A stretch of DNA of 64,000 nt, from positions 1 through 64,000 of the forward strand of contig CAMAXP010000013.1 in the NCBI GenBank assembly GCA_945862265.1, read 5' to 3'. The notes beneath the pieces were generated by a model. The model made no database searches and was not told where the DNA came from. It saw only the letters and a list, made by a program, of their open reading frames with translations. This document shows positions 25,871 to 33,958 of this stretch, piece after piece. The stretch is from Bordetella parapertussis. GTDB taxonomy: Bacteria; Pseudomonadota; Gammaproteobacteria; Burkholderiales; SG8-39. The translations under genes were made by a program, and so were the position numbers. Position 1 is the stretch's first letter, and each line of letters opens with the position of its first letter.

Positions 25871-27207
25871 AGGCCGTGGCCCACGTGGCGGCCGCCTTTG
25901 AAACCATCAAGGCGCGCAATCCCGGGCTCAACGCCTTCGTGAGCCTGACCGAGTCGCGCGCGTTGGCCGAGGCGAAGGCCGTCGACGAACAGGTTGCGGC
26001 AGGCAGGGACCCCGGGCCGCTCGCGGGCGTGCCCTTCGCGGTCAAGAACCTGTTCGACGTCAAGGGACTCACGACCCTTGCCGGCTCGAAGATCAACCGC
26101 GACCTGCCGCCCGCCACGGCCGATTCGCCTCTCATCTCACGCCTCAATGCGGCTGGCGCAGTCCTCGTGGGCACGCTCAACATGGACGAGTACGCCTACG
26201 GCTTCACCACCGAGAACACCCACTACGGTCCTACGCGCAACCCGCACAACCCGGAGCACATTGCCGGAGGTTCGTCGGGCGGGTCGGCTGCTGCGGTCGC
26301 AGCCGGCCTGGTGCCGATCACGCTGGGCTCGGATACCAACGGTTCGATCCGCGTACCGTCATCCTTGTGCGGGATCTTCGGGTTGAAGCCGACCTACGGA
26401 CGCCTCACGCGGGCTCGCAGCTTTCCTTTTGTCGCCTCGTTCGATCACCTGGGGCCGTTCTGCCGCTCGACGGCCGACCTTGCGGCCAGCTATGACGCGA
26501 TGCAGGGGCCGGACCTGCAGGATCCCGTGTGCCGACCTGGCCCGGCCGAACTGGTGAGCGGCAAGCTCGGGCTCGGCCTGGAGGGCCTGCGCCTTGCGCG
26601 CGCCAGCGGCTATTTCGAAGAGAGCGCGGAAAGGGCCGTGCTCGACCTCGTCCAGCATGCCTCGGCGGCGCTCGGCGTGACGCGGGTGGTGGAGATTCCC
26701 GAAGCGGGCAGGGCGCGTGCCGCGGCTTTCGTGATCACGGCCACAGAGGGCTCCCAGCTGCATCTGGGCAACCTCAGGACGCGAGCCGCGGATTTCGAAC
26801 ATCTGATCCGCGACCGGCTCCTGGCCAACACCATGATCCCGGCGGCCTGGTATGTCCAGGCGCAGCGCTTTCGCCGCTGGTACTACACCGAGGTGATGAA
26901 GCTTTTCAGGGATGTGGACGTGATCCTCGCGCCGGCCACGCCGCGCACGGCCACGAAAATCGGCCAGGACATGATGACCATCAACGGCGTGGAAATGCTG
27001 TCGCGCCCCAACATGGGCCTGATGACGCAGCCGATCTCGTTCATCGGCCTGCCCGTGGTCGCCGTGCCGGTGGGCATGATCGACGGCCTGCCGGTGGGCA
27101 TGCAGGTGATCTGCGCGCCCTGGCGCGAAGACCTTTGCCTGCGCGTTTCCGCAGTTCTGGAGAAAATAGGGGTTGCCCGATTCACGCCACCCAAGGAAAC
27201 CCCATGA
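25804..27207 (+). CDS. AtzE-family amidase (amidase signature enzyme)
   Basis: A 467-residue amidase signature protein. The catalytic triad is visible: Lys in [11 protein letters not shown], cis-Ser in [11 protein letters not shown] and the nucleophile Ser in [13 protein letters not shown]. It resembles AtzE (1-carboxybiuret hydrolase) and its HpxY-like relatives in oxalurate breakdown. The GTG at 25804 is the longest reasonable start, and a start about 8 codons later is possible. With the AtzG-like and HpxZ-like genes beside it, the set probably hydrolyses a ureido or oxamate-type compound after import. Confidence 0.9.
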   Translation: MEAVLGFESALDVAAKVRSGQVKAVAHVAAAFETIKARNPGLNAFVSLTESRALAEAKAVDEQVAAGRDPGPLAGVPFAVKNLFDVKGLTTLAGSKINRDLPPATADSPLISRLNAAGAVLVGTLNMDEYAYGFTTENTHYGPTRNPHNPEHIAGGSSGGSAAAVAAGLVPITLGSDTNGSIRVPSSLCGIFGLKPTYGRLTRARSFPFVASFDHLGPFCRSTADLAASYDAMQGPDLQDPVCRPGPAELVSGKLGLGLEGLRLARASGYFEESAERAVLDLVQHASAALGVTRVVEIPEAGRARAAAFVITATEGSQLHLGNLRTRAADFEHLIRDRLLANTMIPAAWYVQAQRFRRWYYTEVMKLFRDVDVILAPATPRTATKIGQDMMTINGVEMLSRPNMGLMTQPISFIGLPVVAVPVGMIDGLPVGMQVICAPWREDLCLRVSAVLEKIGVARFTPPKETP

Positions 27208-27605
27208 GCCATGCCATCAACCTGCCGGAAGTCGTCGCCGAAGTTACCGCGGTGTTCAATCGCTACGAGAAGGCGATCGTCTCCAATGACATCCCGACCC
27301 TGAACGAGCTTTTCTGGGACTCGCCGCACACCATCCGCTACGGCCTCGGCGAACAGGCCTACGGGCACGCGGCGATCGCCGGCGTGCGCGCGGCGCGCGA
27401 CCCGAAGGACCTCATGCGAACGCTGACCCGGACGGTGATCACCACCTACGGGACCGACTTCGCCACGGCGAGCTGCGAATACCGCCGGGTTTCGTCGGGC
27501 AAGTTCGGGCGCCAGATGCAGACGTGGCTGCGCACGGCCGATGGCTGGCGTGTCGTGGCGGCCCACGTGACCCTGTTCGACGCGGTCCTGCCCAGCACCG
27601 GCTGA
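27204..27605 (+). CDS. hpxZ: HpxZ-like (DUF3225, SnoaL-like fold) protein
   Basis: A 133-residue protein with the DUF3225 pattern: [53 protein letters not shown] and [23 protein letters not shown]. It is named from oxalurate-catabolism gene sets where it lies next to HpxX (AtzG-like) and an AtzE-type amidase, just as here. Its biochemical role is not known, and the SnoaL-like fold suggests a small-molecule pocket. The ATG overlaps the amidase stop, and the permease gene starts 3 bases after its own stop. Confidence 0.82.
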   Translation: MSHAINLPEVVAEVTAVFNRYEKAIVSNDIPTLNELFWDSPHTIRYGLGEQAYGHAAIAGVRAARDPKDLMRTLTRTVITTYGTDFATASCEYRRVSSGKFGRQMQTWLRTADGWRVVAAHVTLFDAVLPSTG

Positions 27606-27608
27606 CCC

Positions 27609-28622
27609 ATGCTGAAGATGATCCTGCGCCGCCTTGCGGGGGCGATCCCCAATATTGTCGGCGTGATCATCGTCACCTTCCTCCTTACCCGGGCGCTGCC
27701 CGGGGATCCGGCCGCCTATTTCGCCGGGCCTTCGGCTACCACCGAGGCGATCGAGCAGATCAGGAAGCAGCTCGGACTCGACAAGAGCCTGGCGCACCAG
27801 TTCGTGCTGTACGTGAAGGAGCTCGCGCGCGGCGACCTCGGCAACTCGCTGTCCACCGGGCAGCCGGTCATGACCGAGATCCGCACGCGCTTACCCGCAT
27901 CGCTGGAGCTGACGCTGTGCGGGCTCCTCTTCGCCTGCGTCACGGCCATCCCGCTCGGGGTGCTGGCTGCGACGCGGCCGGGGTCCTGGGTCGACCACCT
28001 CTGCAGGATGCTCGCGACCGCCGGTGTTTCGCTGCCCACCTTCTTTACGGGGCTGCTGCTGGCCTATGTCTGCTATTTCCTGCTCGGGATCTCGCCTTCG
28101 CCGGTGGGGCGGCTCGACGTGTCGTTTCCAGCCCCTGCGACGGTGACCGGCCTGTATCTCCTCGACAGCCTGATTGCGCGGGACGTGGAGACCTTCCTCG
28201 CCTCGGCCTCGCAGCTGATCCTGCCCGCGGTCACGCTGGGGCTGTTTGTCATGGCGCCGCTGATGCGCATGACCCGCGCCTCAATGCTCGGCGTGCTCTC
28301 GTCGGACTTCATCCGCACGGCGCGCGCGAGCGGCCTGTCCGGGAACAAGGTGCTCTACACCTATGCTTTCCGCAACGCGCTGCTGCCGATCGTCACGACG
28401 CTGGGCATGGTGTTCTCGTTCCTGCTGGGGTCCAACGTACTCGTGGAGAAGGTCTTCGCCTGGCCGGGCATTGGCTCCTACGTGATTGAAGCGCTGGTCT
28501 CCTCCGATTACGCCCCGGTACAGGGGTTCGTCCTCACGATGGCCATGGTCTACGTGCTGCTGAACCTGTTCATCGACGTGATGTACGGGGTGATCGATCC
28601 CCGCGTGGGCATCGAGGGCTGA
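27609..28622 (+). CDS. Peptide-type ABC transporter permease (DppB-like)
   Basis: A 337-residue inner-membrane permease with about six helices. The N-terminal LARALPGDPAAYFAG-like segment (TRALPGDPA) and the EAA loop region TARASGLSGNKVLYTYAFRN mark the DppB/OppB group. It pairs with the DppC-like permease whose ATG overlaps its stop. Both would receive ligand from the family 5 binding protein at 24019-25626, which is separated from them by the amidase cassette. Confidence 0.93.
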   Translation: MLKMILRRLAGAIPNIVGVIIVTFLLTRALPGDPAAYFAGPSATTEAIEQIRKQLGLDKSLAHQFVLYVKELARGDLGNSLSTGQPVMTEIRTRLPASLELTLCGLLFACVTAIPLGVLAATRPGSWVDHLCRMLATAGVSLPTFFTGLLLAYVCYFLLGISPSPVGRLDVSFPAPATVTGLYLLDSLIARDVETFLASASQLILPAVTLGLFVMAPLMRMTRASMLGVLSSDFIRTARASGLSGNKVLYTYAFRNALLPIVTTLGMVFSFLLGSNVLVEKVFAWPGIGSYVIEALVSSDYAPVQGFVLTMAMVYVLLNLFIDVMYGVIDPRVGIEG

Positions 28623-29485
28623 TGATGACCGCGCCAGGCTGGCGAGACACCTGGAAACACGTCCGCTACGTGGCCACCGACAACCCGGTGACGCTCGGGG
28701 CGTTCGGGCTGTTCGGTTTCTTCCTCCTGCTCGCGTTGTTCGGTCCCTGGATTGCGCCTTACGATCCCCTGATGAGCAATACCCATGTGGCCCTGAAGCC
28801 GCCTTCGGCCGCGCATTGGTTCGGCACCGATTCGCTGGGCCGGGACATCCTGTCGCGCATCATCGTCGCGGCGCAGCTCGACTTCGGGATTGCGGTGTCC
28901 GCCGTGTTCGCCTCGTTTTTCCTCGGTTCCGCGCTGGGATGCCTTGCGGGCTTCTACGGCGGTTGGTCCGACCGGATCATCGGCCGCATCGCGGACACCA
29001 TCATGGCGTTCCCGCTCTTCGTCCTCGCGATGGGCATCGTCGCCGCACTCGGCAACAGCGTGGCGAACATCATCCTCGCCACCGCAATCATCAACCTGCC
29101 GTTCTACATCCGCGTGTCCCGCGCGGAGGTGAACGTGCGCCGCAATGCCGGCTACGTCGAGGCGGCGCGGCTCGCGGGCAATTCGGATGTGCGCATCCTC
29201 GCGCTGCATCTCTTCCCGAACGTCCTGCCGCCGATGATGGTGCAGATCTCGCTCAACATGGGCTGGGCCATCCTCAACGCCGCGGGCCTGTCCTTCATCG
29301 GTCTGGGCGTGCAGCCGCCGCAGGCCGAGTGGGGGATCATGGTGGCCGAAGGGGCGAACTACATCATTTCCGGGGAATGGTGGATCGCGCTGTTTCCCGG
29401 CGCGACGCTGATGCTGGTGGTGTTCACCTTCAACCTGCTGGGCGACGGGCTGCGCGACATCCTCGACCCGAGGACAAGGACATGA
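28622..29485 (+). CDS. Peptide-type ABC transporter permease (DppC-like)
   Basis: A 287-residue permease with a cytoplasmic N-terminal arm, then six helices. FGTDSLGRDILSRIIVAAQ is the typical DppC/OppC entry motif, and EAARLAGNSDVRILALHLFP is the EAA loop that docks on the ATPases. Two ATG codons in a row (28622 and 28625) are possible starts. The stop overlaps the next gene by 4 bases. Confidence 0.93.
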   Translation: MMTAPGWRDTWKHVRYVATDNPVTLGAFGLFGFFLLLALFGPWIAPYDPLMSNTHVALKPPSAAHWFGTDSLGRDILSRIIVAAQLDFGIAVSAVFASFFLGSALGCLAGFYGGWSDRIIGRIADTIMAFPLFVLAMGIVAALGNSVANIILATAIINLPFYIRVSRAEVNVRRNAGYVEAARLAGNSDVRILALHLFPNVLPPMMVQISLNMGWAILNAAGLSFIGLGVQPPQAEWGIMVAEGANYIISGEWWIALFPGATLMLVVFTFNLLGDGLRDILDPRTRT

Positions 29486-30456
29486 GCGGCGAAGCGCCGC
29501 TCCTTTCGGTCAAGGACTATTCGCTCGAGTTCCGCACCCGGTCCGGGACCGTGCATGCGCTCGAGGACGTCTGCATAGAGGTCGCAAAGGGCGAGACGGT
29601 GGGGATCGTGGGCGAATCCGGGTCCGGAAAGTCGGTGCTGTCCTTCGGCATCCTGAGGATCCTCGATGCCGCGGCCGAGGTGAAGTCCGGGAGCATCTCC
29701 TTCGCCGGCATGGACATGCTCGGTGCAAAGGAAAGCGCGCTGCAACAGGTGCGCGGCCGCGAAATCGCGATGATCTTCCAGAATCCGCGCACCGCGCTGA
29801 ATCCGATCCGCAAGATCGGCAAGCAGATCGAGGACGTGCTGCGCACGCACACCTCCACGCTGCAGTCGAACCTGAAGAAGAAGGCGATCGAGTGCCTGGC
29901 GCAGGTGCGGATCGCCGATCCCGAGCGCCGCTACTCTTCGTACCCGTTTGAGCTTTCCGGTGGGCAATGCCAGCGGGTGATGATCGCTTTGTCCCTCGCA
30001 TGCAGCCCGTCGTTGCTGATTGCCGACGAGCCGACCACCGGCCTCGACGTGACCACCCAGGCAGCAATCATGGAACTGGTGAGCGAATTGGCCCGCGCAC
30101 GCAACATGGCCACCATCCTGATCACCCATGACCTCGCGCTCGCCTCAGAGTACTGCGACCGGATTGTCGTGATGCACGCGGGGCACGTGGTCGAATCTGC
30201 ATCGACCGCTGCGTTGTTCGCGCAGCCGCGCCATCCGTACACCGCACGGCTGATTGCGTCCACGCCGAGCCCCGAGGTCGACATAGACAGCCTTTCCTCG
30301 ATTCCCGGCAACCTGCCGGACCTGCGGCGCAATGACCTGCCAAAGTGCCGCTTCCATGCCCGGTGTGATCGCGCTGTCGCGCAATGCGCGGTGCAGGCGC
30401 TGCCGGAGGTGACCTTCGAGTCGGGACATCGGGTCCGGTGCTTCAATCCGCTATGA
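29482..30456 (+). CDS. Peptide-type ABC transporter ATP-binding protein (DppD-like)
   Basis: A 324-residue ATPase. Walker A is GESGSGKS (near 40), the Q loop is MIFQNPRTALNP, the signature is ELSGGQCQR, Walker B is LLIADEPTTGLD and the H loop is ITHDLAL. The C-terminal peptide-transporter domain has four cysteines (KCRFHARCDRAVAQC and RVRCF) that bind an iron-sulfur cluster in some homologues. The start overlaps the DppC-like stop and the stop overlaps the DppF-like start. Confidence 0.93.
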   Translation: MSGEAPLLSVKDYSLEFRTRSGTVHALEDVCIEVAKGETVGIVGESGSGKSVLSFGILRILDAAAEVKSGSISFAGMDMLGAKESALQQVRGREIAMIFQNPRTALNPIRKIGKQIEDVLRTHTSTLQSNLKKKAIECLAQVRIADPERRYSSYPFELSGGQCQRVMIALSLACSPSLLIADEPTTGLDVTTQAAIMELVSELARARNMATILITHDLALASEYCDRIVVMHAGHVVESASTAALFAQPRHPYTARLIASTPSPEVDIDSLSSIPGNLPDLRRNDLPKCRFHARCDRAVAQCAVQALPEVTFESGHRVRCFNPL

Positions 30457-31427
30457 CGCCGAACCTCCTCGATATCGTAGAGCTGAAGAAGCACTTTCCC
30501 ATCGGCCGGCGCAGCCGGTTGCACGCGGTTGATGAGGTGAGTTTCGAGATCGCCCGGGGCGAAAGCGTCGGCTTGGTGGGGGAGTCGGGGTGCGGGAAAT
30601 CCACGCTGGTCCGCCTGGTCACGCGCATGATCGATCCCACGGCAGGCGACATCATCTTCGGCGGCCGCAACATCGGCTTCATCCCGGCGCGCAAGTTTGC
30701 CGAAACGCAATTCCGGCCGAAGATCCAGATGGTGTTCCAGGACCCCACCGACAGCCTGAATCCGCGCTTCACCGCCTTCGACACGATAGCGGAGCCGCTG
30801 CGCCTGCTTGCGGGCGTAAAGGATCAGGCAACGCTCACCGAGCAGGTGTTCAACGCAGCAAGGCAGACGGGACTCCCGGAGGAATTGCTGATGCGCTTTC
30901 CGCACCAGCTGTCCGGCGGCCAGAAGGCGAGGGTAGGGATTGCACGCGCCATCGCCCTGCGGCCGGAACTGCTGATCCTCGACGAGCCCACCGCGGCGCT
31001 GGATGTGTCGGTGCAGGCGACCATCCTCAAGCTCCTGGCCGAGCTGCGCGAAACGCTGGGCATGAGCTACCTGTTCGTTTCCCACGACCTCAACGTGGTC
31101 CGCATGCTGTGCGATCGCGTGATCGTGATGTATCTCGGCAAGGTCGTGGAGCAGGGGCCCACCGAGGCGGTATTCCGCCACCCGGCGCATCCCTATACGG
31201 CCGGGCTGATCCGCGCGATCCCGTCCATCGGCGGACGGCCCGAGGAACGCGAAGTCCTTGCAGGCGAGGCGCGCTCCCCGGTTGATCCCGATCCCAGGGT
31301 GTGCCGGTTGTTCGGCCGCTGCCCAAAGCAGGTCGACCGGTGCCGCACCGAAGGTCCCGTGCTTCGCGAAGTGGGGGAGAGGCACCAGGTCGCCTGTCAT
31401 TTTCCGCAGGTCGCCTCCGACGCGTGA
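30453..31427 (+). CDS. Peptide-type ABC transporter ATP-binding protein (DppF-like)
   Basis: A 324-residue ATPase, partner of the preceding one. It has Walker A GESGCGKS, Q loop MVFQDPTDSLNP, signature QLSGGQKAR, Walker B LLILDEPTAALD and VSHDLNVVR. The C-terminus again has spaced cysteines (VCRLFGRCPKQVDRC, VACHF). The ATG at 30453 overlaps the previous stop. It completes the importer: one binding protein, two permeases and two ATPases. Confidence 0.93.
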   Translation: MTPNLLDIVELKKHFPIGRRSRLHAVDEVSFEIARGESVGLVGESGCGKSTLVRLVTRMIDPTAGDIIFGGRNIGFIPARKFAETQFRPKIQMVFQDPTDSLNPRFTAFDTIAEPLRLLAGVKDQATLTEQVFNAARQTGLPEELLMRFPHQLSGGQKARVGIARAIALRPELLILDEPTAALDVSVQATILKLLAELRETLGMSYLFVSHDLNVVRMLCDRVIVMYLGKVVEQGPTEAVFRHPAHPYTAGLIRAIPSIGGRPEEREVLAGEARSPVDPDPRVCRLFGRCPKQVDRCRTEGPVLREVGERHQVACHFPQVASDA

Positions 31428-31475
31428 ACCAGCCCTCGCAGCGTCCCCGGCTTTCGGGGATACTGCGGGCTCCCC

Positions 31476-32669
31476 ATGCGCAGCCCCTCCGCCGAGCGTG
31501 CCGTCGCGCTCCTGTCCATTGCCTCCTTCGCCAGCTCCGCGAGCCTGCGCGGCACGGATGCACTGCTGCCGTTGCTGGCCATGGAGTTCGGCACGACCGC
31601 GGGCAGCGCCGCTGCGGTGATCACGGCGTTCTCGATTGCCTATGGGCTGCTGCAGGTGGTCCACGGGCCGATCGGGGACAAGGTCGGCAAGTACCAGATG
31701 ATTTTCGTGACCACTGCGTTGTCGACCCTTGGTACCGTCGCCTGCGCCCTGGCGCCGTCGCTCGAACTCCTCGTGGTGGCGCGGTTCGCGGCCGGCGCGA
31801 CAGTGGGCGCAATCATCCCGCTTGCGATGGCATGGATCGGGGACGTCGTTCCCTATGCCAGGCGCCAGTCAGTGCTGGCCCGCTTCCTGATCGGCCAGAT
31901 GGCCGGGGTTGCCGCAGGTGCGTCGCTCGGCGGGATCCTCGGCGAGCAATTAGGTTGGCGGTCGCTGTTCTTCCTGCTGACGCTGATTTACGCCGTCGTG
32001 AGCCTGCTGCTCTGGCTCGAGCTGCGCAGCAATCCGATTACCCAGAGGGATACGCGTGCGGCCCCGAGTTCGATTGCCGACGGGTTCCGGCGCATGGGCG
32101 CACTCCTGCCGCAGCCCTGGGTGCGCACCATGCTGCTGACGGTGTGTGCCGAAGGCGCCTTGTTCTACGGATCCATGTCCTTCGTCGCGTTCCACCTGCA
32201 CCAGCACCTGGGCGTCGGGCTGGGGGCCAGCGGCGGCGCCATTGCAGCGTTTGCCGTCGGTGGGCTCATGTATGCAGCGGTGTCCCGCAGGCTGGTGACC
32301 CGGCTGGGTGAGCGCGGGCTCGCGCTCACCGGCGGGATGACGATCGGCTGCGCCTTCCTCGGGCTGGTCTTCGCGCCTTCGGTAGTGTGGGTGCTGCCTT
32401 GCCTGGTTGCGCTCGGCGGCGGCCTCTACATGCTGCACAACACCCTGCAGGTCAATGCGACGCAGATGGCGCCGGACTCGCGCGGCGCGGCCGTGGCCTT
32501 GTTTGCACTGAGCCTGTTCAGCGGGCAGTCGTTGGGCGTATGGCTCGGCGCGGTGATGGTCGACAAGGTGGGAACGACGCCGCTGTTCCTTGTGTCCGCG
32601 ATCGGGCTGCCGTTGCTGGCCCTCGATTTTCGCCGCCGCCTGGCGCGCCGCGCGGCGGCGACGGCCTGA
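31476..32669 (+). CDS. MFS transporter
   Basis: A 397-residue permease with about twelve helices in two halves. The first-loop signature reads YGLLQVVHGPIGDKVGKY, a version of the MFS G-x-x-x-D-R/K-x-G-R/K motif, and the fourth-to-fifth helix has RFAAGATVGAIIPLAMAWIGD. It follows the ABC operon by 48 bases and may be co-transcribed. An export or uptake role for a related compound is possible, but the substrate is unknown. Its stop abuts the convergent iron-sulfur subunit gene. Confidence 0.9.
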   Translation: MRSPSAERAVALLSIASFASSASLRGTDALLPLLAMEFGTTAGSAAAVITAFSIAYGLLQVVHGPIGDKVGKYQMIFVTTALSTLGTVACALAPSLELLVVARFAAGATVGAIIPLAMAWIGDVVPYARRQSVLARFLIGQMAGVAAGASLGGILGEQLGWRSLFFLLTLIYAVVSLLLWLELRSNPITQRDTRAAPSSIADGFRRMGALLPQPWVRTMLLTVCAEGALFYGSMSFVAFHLHQHLGVGLGASGGAIAAFAVGGLMYAAVSRRLVTRLGERGLALTGGMTIGCAFLGLVFAPSVVWVLPCLVALGGGLYMLHNTLQVNATQMAPDSRGAAVALFALSLFSGQSLGVWLGAVMVDKVGTTPLFLVSAIGLPLLALDFRRRLARRAAATA

Positions 32670-32670
32670 G

Positions 32671-33135
32671 CTACTTGCGCTGCGCCAGCACTAGCTGGAT
32701 CGCGCGGACAATCCCGACGTAGCCTGTACAGCGGCACAAGTTGCCGGACAGCTCCTTGCGAACGCGGGCCTCGTCGGCGTGCGGCAGGCGCATCACGATA
32801 TCGCGTGCGGTGACCATCATGCCCGGGGTGCAGTAACCGCATTGCAGCGCATGCTCGGCGGAGAAGGCTTCGCGCAGCTGCACCATGACCGGGTCGGCAT
32901 CGAGCCCTTCGATGGTTCGGACGGTCGCGCCATCGCAGGCGGCCGCAAACGCGATGCACGAGCGCGCGGGAGCCCCGTCTAATTCCACCGTGCAGGCGCC
33001 ACAGACGCCGTGTTCGCAGCCCACATGCGTGCCGGTGAGCATCCGGCCGTCGCGCAGGAAGTCCGCAAGATTGAGTCGCGGCTCCACCGTCGCAGACACC
33101 TGCTTGCCATTCACGTTGAGGTTGATTGTCTTCAT
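32671..33135 (-). CDS. Molybdenum hydroxylase (2Fe-2S) small subunit
   Basis: A 154-residue electron-transfer subunit. The plant-type cluster cysteines are in GCEHGVCGACTVELDG plus ARSCIAF, and the second cluster is in QCGYCTPGM and NLCRCTGYVG. This layout is standard for CoxS/XdhA-like subunits. The gene follows the FAD subunit (7-base gap) and the large subunit in the order L-M-S on the minus strand. Confidence 0.95.
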   Translation of the reverse strand: MKTINLNVNGKQVSATVEPRLNLADFLRDGRMLTGTHVGCEHGVCGACTVELDGAPARSCIAFAAACDGATVRTIEGLDADPVMVQLREAFSAEHALQCGYCTPGMMVTARDIVMRLPHADEARVRKELSGNLCRCTGYVGIVRAIQLVLAQRK

Positions 33136-33142
33136 GTCGTCT

Positions 33143-33958
33143 CTATCCGGCCACAAGGCGCGCCACGGCACGCTTGAGCGCGACGAAGTGCATCTGCCGT
33201 TCGTAGGGGTCATCGGCAAGGCCGGCCGCATCCACACAGCGAAGGGCTTCCTCGGGGTTGAACTTGTCCGCAAGCGCACGCGCATCGGAAATCACGAAAG
33301 GCGCGCTGTTGGTCGCGCCGATCACCGCCCGGCAGACCTTGCGGTCCGGGTCTACGAGGACAGCGCCGATCGCCTCGGCGAATTCGCCGGTCTTGCGGCA
33401 GAACTTGTAGTAGCCCCAGCGGGCCGCTTTGGACAGCTTCGGGATCCGCACCGCGACCAGCAGCTCGTCTTCCGCCAGCGCGGTTTCGAATGCGCCGAGC
33501 ACGAATTTGTCGACGGGCACTTCGCGCTTGCCCCGCGGCCCTTGCACGATCGCGACGGCCGACAGCAGCATCAGGGTGCTGACCCAGTCCGCAGCCGGGT
33601 CGGCATGCGAAAGGCTGCCACCGAGCGTCCCGCGGTTCCGCACCGCGCGGTAGGCGATGTTGGACGCCACGAAGGCGAGGAGTCCCTTGGTCGCATCCGG
33701 AACTTTGCCGTCCTCAATGGCCGCATGGGTCACGCAGGCACCCAGCGTCAGGGTGTCTCCCGATTCGGTGGCTTGTGTGAGTTCGGGAATCTGGCGGATG
33801 TCGACGAGCAGCGTGGGCTGCGCGAGGCGAAGGTTCAGCATCGGCCCGAGGGACTGGCCGCCCGCGATCGGCTTGGCCATGCCTTCGCCGGCTGCGATCA
33901 GCTTCACGGCCCCGGCGACGTCCGCTGGCTTTTCGTATTCGAATGCAGCGGGCTTCAT
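33143..33958 (-). CDS. Molybdenum hydroxylase FAD-binding subunit
   Basis: A 271-residue flavoprotein of the CoxM type. The FAD-binding stretches are KPIAGGQSLGPMLNLRLA and RNRGTLGGSLSHADPAADW. It passes electrons from the iron-sulfur clusters to an external acceptor. Its ATG overlaps the large-subunit stop by 4 bases. Confidence 0.94.
   Translation of the reverse strand: MKPAAFEYEKPADVAGAVKLIAAGEGMAKPIAGGQSLGPMLNLRLAQPTLLVDIRQIPELTQATESGDTLTLGACVTHAAIEDGKVPDATKGLLAFVASNIAYRAVRNRGTLGGSLSHADPAADWVSTLMLLSAVAIVQGPRGKREVPVDKFVLGAFETALAEDELLVAVRIPKLSKAARWGYYKFCRKTGEFAEAIGAVLVDPDRKVCRAVIGATNSAPFVISDARALADKFNPEEALRCVDAAGLADDPYERQMHFVALKRAVARLVAG

Noticed and set aside
23929-25884. Long minus-strand open frame opposite the ABC binding protein
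   Set aside because: No family pattern and antisense to a well-supported gene. Only the separate piece at 23794-23928 was kept as a weak possibility.
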